From positions 1-5,937 of the forward strand of contig WJIM01000256.1 of NCBI GenBank assembly GCA_014730285.1: 5,937 nucleotides of DNA, given 5' to 3'. The translations under genes were made by a program, and so were the position numbers. Shown here one piece after another: positions 1-5,614 of the stretch. This DNA is from Candidatus Zixiibacteriota bacterium. Lineage in GTDB: Bacteria > Zixibacteria > MSB-5A5 > JAABVY01. The notes under the pieces are model-generated. The model made no database searches. It saw nothing but the letters and a program-made list of their open reading frames with translations, and was not told where the DNA came from. Position 1 is the stretch's first letter; each line of letters opens with the position of its first letter.

Positions 1-558
1 CTGATAAGTGATTGTTTCGATTCCGGCACGTTTCATGGCTTCCGCACCGGGCAGGCGCTCACCTTCATAAAATGCCTCGCCCTCGCCCATCGGCACCAGC
101 GCCATCTGACCCATAGGGGAGAGGTCGCCCGATGCTCCCACGGAGCCTTTCTGGCACATTACCGGAGTTACACCCTTATTCAGCATTGCAGCCAGCGTTT
201 CAACCACTTTAAGCCTGAGCGCAGAGTGGCCGTTGCAATGAACGTTGATCCTGCTCAAGATTGCGGCGCGTGTGTCCTCGATCGAGGCCGGATCACCGAT
301 TCCGGCGGCATGACTGTATATCAAGTATTTCTGAAATTTCTCTACTTGCTCGGGCGTAAGCACTACCTCGGAAAGCTCGCCGATTCCAGTGTTCACGCCA
401 TACATAATTGCGTTTTCGCGCAGCTTCTTTTCCACCAATTCGCGGCAGACTTCAATTCGCTTGATTGCATCGGGGGAAAGCTCGATCTTTTCCCTGTTGC
501 GGGCGACTTCGAGAACATTTTCGATTGATAGATTATCGCCATTTATTACAACTGACAT
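1..558 (-). CDS. MIO-type histidine/aromatic amino acid ammonia-lyase, N-terminal part (runs off left edge)
   Basis: This is the first 186 codons of a lyase of the HAL/PAL/TAL superfamily, which removes ammonia non-oxidatively from histidine, phenylalanine or tyrosine in the cytoplasm; members are about 500 residues long, so roughly the last two thirds lie beyond the left edge. Seen: YGVNTGIG with Tyr53 and GSVGASGDLSP with Ala142-Ser143-Gly144, the triad that cyclises into the MIO electrophile. These numbers coincide with those I recall for Pseudomonas putida HutH (Tyr53, His83, Ala142-Gly144). Ser82-His83 in YSHAAGIG is the pair typical of histidine-specific members and favours histidine. 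Against a simple hutH call, the usual RGFSGIR stretch reads NGHSALR (residues 109-115), closer to aromatic lyases and aminomutases. The ATG is preceded by a strong ribosome binding site. The gene follows the second peptidase by 116 bases and may have its own promoter. The family is certain; the substrate is not, and an aminomutase is possible. Confidence 0.9.
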   Translation of the reverse strand, partial: MSVVINGDNLSIENVLEVARNREKIELSPDAIKRIEVCRELVEKKLRENAIMYGVNTGIGELSEVVLTPEQVEKFQKYLIYSHAAGIGDPASIEDTRAAILSRINVHCNGHSALRLKVVETLAAMLNKGVTPVMCQKGSVGASGDLSPMGQMALVPMGEGEAFYEGERLPGAEAMKRAGIETITYQ

Positions 559-562
559 TCGT

Positions 563-568
563 ACCTCC
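563..568 (-). promoter_or_regulatory. Ribosome binding site of the ammonia-lyase gene
   Basis: The minus strand reads GGAGGT four bases before the ATG at 556-558. This near-perfect Shine-Dalgarno match supports the chosen start and efficient initiation. Confidence 0.75.
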
Positions 569-594
569 ACAATATCATCTATATTAAAGAGGGT

Positions 595-622
595 AATTTA
601 GACTGTAATGCCCGAAAGTCAA
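595..622 (-). promoter_or_regulatory. Possible sigma70-type promoter for the ammonia-lyase gene
   Basis: On the minus strand, TTGACT (617-622, five of six to consensus) is followed after 16 bases by TAAATT (595-600, four of six). It lies in the 116-base gap between the second peptidase and the lyase, and would give a 5' leader of about 30 bases. The -10 match is weak and the spacer slightly short, so this is only a candidate; read-through from the peptidase genes is the alternative, since no terminator is visible in the gap. Confidence 0.3.
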
Positions 623-674
623 GAGCAATCAGTAATAGGGATAATCAATCTATTTTGCGGGATATCTTAATCAA

Positions 675-2951
675 TCAGCAGTCGCAGGGAGCGGGGCCGT
701 CGATGAAAATGTAATTTATAATCCAGATCGCATCACTCACATTAATATCACCGTCGCAGTTAACCTCGCCCGATTCAAGCGGATCGGGCGCAGAGCCTCC
801 CAGAAAGATGTAATTTATAATCCAGACAGCATCGGAAATATTAACCGGGCCGTCATTATTGGCATCCCCGCATGTATAAGGCGGATCGGTTACCGTGATA
901 CTTATCCAGGTATCATCGCTATTGGGAGGAACCGAGGAGTCGCTGACCTTCAGCCTGAAGTTGAATTCCGATTTGTAGGTGGGATAGCCTTCCAGATAAG
1001 CTGAATCCCCGTTATGCAGGGCCACCCCATAAGGCAGCTGCCCGGAAACACGCTCCCATGTGTAAGGTGGCGTACCTCCAATTGCATCGAGCTTGAGATA
1101 ATAGTACTCACTCAGATATGCCGTGTCCACCGCCTTTGTAATCGAACCCATCGTGAATTCGGTTTCGGCGACTGTGCGCAAAATCCATTGATCGGGATCC
1201 AGTTTAACAGAATCGGCGGGCGCTGGAATATCTACCATAAATGTCTGTGAAGCAGAATTGTTGAAGACCGAAACAGTGGTATCCTGGGCGCCGAAAAAGA
1301 TCTGCACCCTGATCGGCATTGTAAATAAAGGATAATTGTGGGGATCATTCATCTGTACCTGGTTTACCTGCAGTCCCAGTTGATCGGTCCCTTTTTCGGA
1401 ATCGTAAAGGTTTACCCAGCCATACTCATAATGAGGATTGCCGGGCTGATATATCCATTGATTGAAGAACCAGTCCAGTGACGAGCCGTACACTGCTTCG
1501 GCATGCGCCTGGAAATCAGCCGTCGTAGCCCAGCCGTATCTCAACTCGGGATCGGATTGATAATTCTGGAGGATTTCGAAGATGGCGGAATCGCCCACTA
1601 CTCCGCGAAGCATATGAAGCACGCGAGAACCTTTATTGTAGCTGGTCGTTCCATTGAAAATCTGATCGTTATCCAGATCTTCAACATAAACAGAACCGGC
1701 GTTCAGGCAGCCCTGGGATTGTATATAATCATGATAAAAATCTATGCCATGAAGATATTCATAATAGAGCGCCTCGGAATAAGTGGCAAAACCCTCATTG
1801 ACCCAGATGTGATGAAAATTTTTACAAGTGATCAAATTGCCCCACCAATGATGAGCCATCTCATGGATAATTGTCCATTCATTTGCCAATGCCGGTATAA
1901 GTACTGTCATAGTCTGATTTTCCATACCCCACAGATCATAAAACGAATTGCCGTATTTTTCGTCAACAAACGGATACAGGCCGAAAATCTCCGAAAAGAT
2001 ATCAAGCCCGGGAATCGTATAGGTAAGATAGTTGTTAACGCCCTGGGAATATCCATCATAAGCATACACAACCACTGGCATCACTTCGCCCGGTGAATAC
2101 TCCCATTGCTGTTCATATAAATCCTGATATGCCGTCACAAAATGTATGACATACGTGGTAATCGGATATTTTGTCTTCCAGTGCGTCGTGGCGGTGCCGT
2201 TGCCGTTATTGATAATAGACTGCAAAAGGCCGTTGGCAGAGGTCGTCATGCCATCGGGATGAGTAACCAGAAGATCGACGCTGTCGGCCTTGTCAAATGG
2301 GAAGTCCTTGCATGGATACCAATTCCGTGAACCGAACGGCTCGCATTCTGTCTGGCAAATCTGCCCGGTATATTGAGCGGCATAGCTCAAGCCACCGCCC
2401 ACGCCCGATTGGGGCGTGCTGCTGAAAATCGGATAGCCGTGATACTGGACAACGATCTGAAAGGTTTCACCGCTGTCAATCGGCTCGGGAAGATAAACAG
2501 TAAAAAGCTCGCCGTTGTGAAGATACGATGCCGTTATCCCATTTGCGGTGACATTGTCTTTGATATAGTTATCTTTGAATGTCAGATCAATCAAAGACAA
2601 ACCGTCCTCGAGGGCTGTTCCGGTAATCGTAACTTCGGAGTGGATATCCTTTACTGAAAAATCCAGCACTATATCTATGCGATAATGGCCGACATCATAT
2701 TTTAGCATATTCGCTGTCGGAGCAGAGAGCCCGAAAGCCCTGTTGATGCTGAATCTGGTCTGCCAGGCAGAGTCGGCTTCTTTTATCGTGTAGGGAGGAA
2801 GATTTTGTTTCGCTTCCAGCAATTCAAGAAGAGCGCTGTCCTTCGTCCGGAATGATCTGTCATCACTGCCGCCGGATTCAGCATTCGCCGGCGGATTTAT
2901 GCAAAGACTCAGGACCAAAAGCCCAATCAAAATTCTGATTATTGCTGTCAA
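675..2951 (-). CDS. Secreted M1-family zinc metallopeptidase (aminopeptidase-like) with Ig-like and C-terminal dockerin domains (peptidase 2)
   Basis: A 758-residue exported metallopeptidase expected to remove N-terminal residues from peptides outside the cytoplasm. In order: signal peptide (1-24, hydrophobic core then PANA before Glu25), a charged linker to about 80, the M1 N-terminal beta domain (about 82-270), the catalytic domain (about 275-505), a short beta-sandwich (to about 590), a putative-Ig domain (about 598-690, with GGTPPYTW) and a dockerin pair (694-758). The gluzincin motif HEMAH is at 363-367 and Glu386 follows after the standard 18 residues: zinc ligands His363, His367, Glu386; base Glu364. 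Tyr438 in YNKGSRVL matches the catalytic tyrosine of M1 enzymes. The exopeptidase motif reads WGMEN (341-345), so Glu344 is kept but the usual first Gly is Trp. The C-terminal HEAT-like domain of large M1 enzymes is absent. The start is TTG with GGAG six bases upstream; that frame has an upstream stop and no ATG, and the next Met candidate would remove the signal peptide. It lies 45 bases after its paralog, so the two are probably co-transcribed. Confidence 0.93.
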   Translation of the reverse strand: MTAIIRILIGLLVLSLCINPPANAESGGSDDRSFRTKDSALLELLEAKQNLPPYTIKEADSAWQTRFSINRAFGLSAPTANMLKYDVGHYRIDIVLDFSVKDIHSEVTITGTALEDGLSLIDLTFKDNYIKDNVTANGITASYLHNGELFTVYLPEPIDSGETFQIVVQYHGYPIFSSTPQSGVGGGLSYAAQYTGQICQTECEPFGSRNWYPCKDFPFDKADSVDLLVTHPDGMTTSANGLLQSIINNGNGTATTHWKTKYPITTYVIHFVTAYQDLYEQQWEYSPGEVMPVVVYAYDGYSQGVNNYLTYTIPGLDIFSEIFGLYPFVDEKYGNSFYDLWGMENQTMTVLIPALANEWTIIHEMAHHWWGNLITCKNFHHIWVNEGFATYSEALYYEYLHGIDFYHDYIQSQGCLNAGSVYVEDLDNDQIFNGTTSYNKGSRVLHMLRGVVGDSAIFEILQNYQSDPELRYGWATTADFQAHAEAVYGSSLDWFFNQWIYQPGNPHYEYGWVNLYDSEKGTDQLGLQVNQVQMNDPHNYPLFTMPIRVQIFFGAQDTTVSVFNNSASQTFMVDIPAPADSVKLDPDQWILRTVAETEFTMGSITKAVDTAYLSEYYYLKLDAIGGTPPYTWERVSGQLPYGVALHNGDSAYLEGYPTYKSEFNFRLKVSDSSVPPNSDDTWISITVTDPPYTCGDANNDGPVNISDAVWIINYIFLGGSAPDPLESGEVNCDGDINVSDAIWIINYIFIDGPAPCDC
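709..727 (-). repeat. 19-base perfect direct repeat in the dockerin coding region, copy 1
   Basis: This stretch is identical to 808-826 and encodes the WIINYI helix of the second dockerin repeat. The offset of 99 bases equals 33 codons, the period of the protein repeat. The identity extends to synonymous positions. Confidence 0.85.
808..826 (-). repeat. 19-base perfect direct repeat in the dockerin coding region, copy 2
   Basis: Identical to 709-727; it encodes the WIINYI helix of the first dockerin repeat. The matching dockerin helices of peptidase 1 differ from each other at the DNA level. Confidence 0.85.
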
Positions 2952-2957
2952 ATCATA

Positions 2958-2961
2958 CTCC
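2958..2961 (-). promoter_or_regulatory. Ribosome binding site that fixes the TTG start of peptidase 2
   Basis: GGAG on the minus strand ends six bases before TTG (2949-2951), a normal spacing. The ATG at 2954-2956 is only one base from GGAG and opens the two-codon frame ATG-ATT-TGA, whose stop overlaps the TTG. The spacing and the signal peptide both select TTG as the start. Confidence 0.65.
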
Positions 2962-2996
2962 GTTGTATAATTGCTGCAGAAAGCATATTATTATAA

Positions 2997-3194
2997 TCAT
3001 ACTTCGCAGGGAGGCGGGCCGCCTATGAAGATATAGTTGATCAGATAGACCGCATCCGAGACATTCACAGCATCATCGCAATTGGGATCTCCCATGATAA
3101 AAGGATCGGGCGGCTCTCCGCCGATGAAAACATAATTGATTATCATTACCACATCGGAGATATTAATTGCACCATCGCCGTTGCAGTCGCCTCT
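2997..3194 (-). other. Dockerin type I-like pair of peptidase 1 (residues 793-858)
   Basis: Loop 1 carries Asp796, Asn798, Asp800 and Asp807; loop 2 carries Asp829, Asn831, Asp833 and Asp840. Both loops therefore have full calcium-ligand patterns, again with a 33-residue period. Cys832 and Cys856 sit where Cys732 and Cys756 sit in peptidase 2. A third cysteine (Cys797) lies inside loop 1, whereas peptidase 2 has its corresponding cysteine (Cys694) before the loop. Confidence 0.85.
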
Positions 3195-5573
3195 GAGCTG
3201 CGGCTGAGAAGTGTCGATTATCAATAGAAACGGACTCGACTGATAATCGCTTTCATGTCCCTCGGAATTGACTGCCTTAACGTGCCAGAACAGGAAACCT
3301 TCGGGCAGGGGATTCTGTGGAATATGTGTCGTATCGGTTATACCGCTTTCGGTTGCAATAATATTATTGAACTGCTGATCCGTGGCGATCTGAAATGTAT
3401 AATTTCCACCCGCTCCCGCAGTCGAGCTCCATTTAAATATCGGCTGTGTATTTGAAGTGGTCGCACCGTTTGAAGGACTTGTGAGTTCCGGGATATCCGG
3501 AGCGTCCCCTTCGAGGACCGTTATACTCAATGTGATAGTATCGGCATTGGGAGGTGTATCGCTGTCGGTTACCTCAAGAGAGAACACGAAATCCGAGGCC
3601 CAGGTAGGCTCACCCTGCAAATAAGCGGTAGATTCATTATGAAATGCCAGCCCGTATGGGAACTGGCCGGAGATCTTAGTCCAGTTGTAAGGAGGCACAC
3701 CGGCCACAGCCGAATACTCGGCATAATAGGTTTGGCCGATATAGGCCGTATCTGCCTCATTGCCGGCCAGGATGCTCATGCTAAAGTCGGGATCGTATTC
3801 AACTGTCCTGAGGATTTTTTCATCCTTGTCGATCCACATAGAATCAACCGGGTTGGGTACATCTATCTCCCATACCTGCCCGCGCTGGCTGTTGAAAACA
3901 GTAAAAGCGGTATCCCAGCCACCGGCGAATACTCTCATATCCACAGGCATCTGGAAAACCGCTCCCTCCTGAGTCTGACTCAGGAGCAGAAAGGCATTAT
4001 AGCCGCCATTTTCGGTGTCTTCTTCTTCCATGTATGAGTACCGATAGTTCGGATTGCCCGGGAGGTATACCCACTGGTTGAAGAACCATGACAGGTCTGA
4101 ACCGTAGACCTCCTCGCAGGCCATTTCCAGATCATCGGTAGTGGCGCCGCCCCATGCCAGAAGCGGATGATTGAAGTAATTGTCTGTCGCTTCCAAAAAG
4201 AGTGAATCGCCAAGCACCATGTGCAGCATATATACCACCCACGATCCCTTGTCATAAACCGTGGCGTTATCGAACATATCGTCATTGACGATATCCTCGA
4301 CGTAAGGCGTACCCACATCAAGACGCTTCTGGCCGTTCAGCCAGTCCTTGTAGTAAGTTTCACCGTAATGATATTTGAAGTATAATGCTTCTGAATATGA
4401 TGCGAATCCTTCATTGAGCCACATATGATGGAAATTCTCGCAGGTTACTTTATCTCCCGCCCACTGATGGCCGAGCTCATGGGCGATTACATATTCGGTA
4501 TTGAAATACGGAGAAATTGAGGTCAGGGTCTGATGTTCCATAGCCCCGCCCCAGCCGTAATGACTATGTCCGTACTTCTCGTCAACGAACGGATAGAGAG
4601 TGAAATAGTAGGAAAGCGCCTCCAGCGAGGGCTTGGTGAAAGTCCTCATATAATACGTGGAATAATAACCGCTGCTGGCGGGGACGCCGTTGTATGAGTA
4701 GTTGTAGATCGGCATCGTCTCGCCCGCCTCATATTCCCAGGAATCGGTATATAAATCATAATCCGCGCATCCGATTTGCACCAGATAAGTGGCAATCGGA
4801 TAGGATTCATGCCAGTGCGTAGTGTAAGTGCCATCACCGTTATTGGTCGAACTCCTCATCACCCCGTTGGATACAAGAGTCTTGTTCGAGGGATGTGTTA
4901 TGATTATGTCAACTGAATCGGGCTTATCGTAGGGATGATCCTTGCAGGGCCACCAGAGTCTTGCACCCCAGGGCTCGCAGTTGGTGTAAGCGATATCCAT
5001 ACCCCAGTCATTATAGAAATTCAAACCGTCTGTGCCGTCGAAACCAGGCGTGCCGCCATAGTCGATTCTAATCGTAAATTGTTCCCCGGTATTGAATTGC
5101 TGGCCCAGGTATATTGTCAGAATATCATTTGTGTGGTTATAGTTGCTGATATTATTTCCGTTCAACTCAACGCTGTAAACATTAAGAATATCCGTGAGAT
5201 TGAAGTCGACAACATCGACACCGTCATAGATCGCCTCGATCTTCGATTCGGAAAAACCGTCAATCGTCTCGGTTGAGAAATTAAGCTCGAAATTGATCTC
5301 ATAATAAAGCATGTCGACTTTGATCTGGTTTGCAGTGGGAGTCGGATTAAGCGCAAGTTTTGCGAATTTATAATCGTTCAATGCCTTCGTTGTTTTTTGC
5401 TTGCAGGCATGCCTTTCCTGCCGGTTCTCGAGCATCTCCTGCCATTCAGCTTCGCTCGGTTTGGGCAGAGTGCCTTGGTAAGTTTTCAGAATATCCGCAT
5501 TCAGCGGCAGGCTCATAAGTATAAAACAGACAATAAAAACGGGCAGTATTAGCTTTTTTATTTTTGAGAACAT
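2997..5573 (-). CDS. Secreted M1-family zinc metallopeptidase with Ig-like, fibronectin-like and C-terminal dockerin domains (peptidase 1)
   Basis: An 858-residue exported paralog of the next gene. In order: signal peptide (1-26: basic start, hydrophobic core, LNA before Asp27), a charged linker, the M1 N-terminal beta domain (about 82-270, with the conserved CEPWGARLWWPC stretch at 199-210), the catalytic domain (about 275-507), a beta-sandwich (to about 592), a putative-Ig domain (about 597-688, with GVPPYNW), a fibronectin/Ig-like domain (about 692-788, opening PELTSPSNGA) and a dockerin pair (794-858). The zinc site is complete: HELGH at 365-369 with His365 and His369, Glu388 after 18 residues, base Glu366, and Tyr440 in YDKGSWVV. 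The exopeptidase motif is GAMEH (343-347), with His in place of the usual Asn. The fibronectin-like domain is missing from the paralog and accounts for the 100-residue difference. The ATG has GGAGGAG just upstream. Aminopeptidase activity is inferred from the family; the natural substrate is unknown. Confidence 0.94.
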   Translation of the reverse strand: MFSKIKKLILPVFIVCFILMSLPLNADILKTYQGTLPKPSEAEWQEMLENRQERHACKQKTTKALNDYKFAKLALNPTPTANQIKVDMLYYEINFELNFSTETIDGFSESKIEAIYDGVDVVDFNLTDILNVYSVELNGNNISNYNHTNDILTIYLGQQFNTGEQFTIRIDYGGTPGFDGTDGLNFYNDWGMDIAYTNCEPWGARLWWPCKDHPYDKPDSVDIIITHPSNKTLVSNGVMRSSTNNGDGTYTTHWHESYPIATYLVQIGCADYDLYTDSWEYEAGETMPIYNYSYNGVPASSGYYSTYYMRTFTKPSLEALSYYFTLYPFVDEKYGHSHYGWGGAMEHQTLTSISPYFNTEYVIAHELGHQWAGDKVTCENFHHMWLNEGFASYSEALYFKYHYGETYYKDWLNGQKRLDVGTPYVEDIVNDDMFDNATVYDKGSWVVYMLHMVLGDSLFLEATDNYFNHPLLAWGGATTDDLEMACEEVYGSDLSWFFNQWVYLPGNPNYRYSYMEEEDTENGGYNAFLLLSQTQEGAVFQMPVDMRVFAGGWDTAFTVFNSQRGQVWEIDVPNPVDSMWIDKDEKILRTVEYDPDFSMSILAGNEADTAYIGQTYYAEYSAVAGVPPYNWTKISGQFPYGLAFHNESTAYLQGEPTWASDFVFSLEVTDSDTPPNADTITLSITVLEGDAPDIPELTSPSNGATTSNTQPIFKWSSTAGAGGNYTFQIATDQQFNNIIATESGITDTTHIPQNPLPEGFLFWHVKAVNSEGHESDYQSSPFLLIIDTSQPQLRGDCNGDGAINISDVVMIINYVFIGGEPPDPFIMGDPNCDDAVNVSDAVYLINYIFIGGPPPCEV
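3207..3500 (-). other. Fibronectin/Ig-like domain present only in peptidase 1 (about residues 692-788)
   Basis: The stretch has the layout of a beta-sandwich common in bacterial extracellular proteins: an opening PxLxSPxNGA, then PIFKWSS, then YTFQIATDQQF and a closing FWHVKAVNSEGHES strand. It lies between the putative-Ig domain and the dockerin. In peptidase 2 the putative-Ig domain runs almost directly into the dockerin (TVTDPPYTCGD), so this is a clean whole-domain gain or loss. Confidence 0.75.
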
Positions 5574-5575
5574 GA

Positions 5576-5582
5576 CTCCTCC
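5576..5582 (-). promoter_or_regulatory. Ribosome binding site of peptidase 1
   Basis: GGAGGAG on the minus strand lies two bases before the ATG at 5571-5573; its GGAGG core sits at a four-base spacing. This is the strongest initiation signal of the two peptidase genes. Confidence 0.7.
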
Positions 5583-5605
5583 AGGGCTGAAAAATATTCA
5601 GGACC

Positions 5606-5614
5606 ATTATATCA
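5606..5614 (-). promoter_or_regulatory. Candidate extended -10 promoter for the peptidase genes
   Basis: The minus strand reads TGATATAAT, a perfect extended -10 (TGnTATAAT), in an AT-rich stretch 32 bases before the peptidase 1 ATG. The TAA stop of the upstream THEP1-like gene lies inside this hexamer. No recognisable -35 sits 16-18 bases further up (about AATCCT), which is tolerated by extended -10 promoters. Transcription would start near 5599 with a leader of about 25 bases. A chance match in AT-rich DNA cannot be excluded. Confidence 0.35.

Larger units (their letters stand above)
559..674. other. 116-base intergenic region between peptidase 2 and the ammonia-lyase gene
   Basis: This is the longest gap in the window. 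It holds the lyase ribosome binding site, the weak candidate promoter and a small cluster of direct repeats: TAATCAATC at 642-650 and again at 668-676 (the second copy runs into the peptidase stop codon), with CAATCAG at 626-632 and 672-678. I find no GC-rich hairpin followed by a T run on the minus strand, so no intrinsic terminator is called. No small gene is supported here. Confidence 0.6.
675..872 (-). other. Dockerin type I-like pair of peptidase 2 (residues 693-758)
   Basis: Two EF-hand-like calcium loops spaced 33 residues apart end the protein. Loop 1 has Asp696, Asn698, Asp700 and Asp707 at positions 1, 3, 5 and 12; loop 2 has Glu729 (instead of Asp), Asn731, Asp733 and Asp740. Each is followed by an IINYIF helix. 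In cellulosomes dockerins bind cohesins; in non-cellulosomal bacteria their partner is often unknown. Cys732 in loop 2 and Cys756 in the tail have equivalents at the same spacing in peptidase 1, which suggests a disulfide clasp (inference). Confidence 0.85.

Noticed and set aside
226..528. A 100-codon open frame on the plus strand
   Set aside because: It is antisense to the ammonia-lyase, whose minus-strand translation carries all family motifs.
559..674. An intrinsic terminator after peptidase 2
   Set aside because: I looked for a GC-rich hairpin followed by a T run on the minus strand and found none.
1503..2096. A 197-codon open frame on the plus strand
   Set aside because: It lies wholly inside the catalytic region of peptidase 2, opposite a protein with clear family motifs, and its translation shows no recognisable domain. 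It is an antisense shadow.
2954..2956. ATG as the start of peptidase 2
   Set aside because: It is out of frame with the peptidase and meets TGA after two codons; it also sits only one base from the Shine-Dalgarno.
2990..2995. TATAAT on the minus strand in the gap between the two peptidases, as a promoter for peptidase 2
   Set aside because: The position 17 bases upstream reads CCCGCC, nothing like a -35, and there is no TG extension. The gap is short and AT-rich, so a chance match is likely.
3639..4037. Plus-strand open frame of 132 codons
   Set aside because: It lies antisense within peptidase 1, has no domain signal, and gives way to the well-supported minus-strand protein.
675..5573. CRISPR array or mobile element as the source of the repeats
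   Set aside because: The repeats all correspond to protein dockerin repeats or paralogy; there are no regular spacers, no terminal inverted repeats and no transposase.
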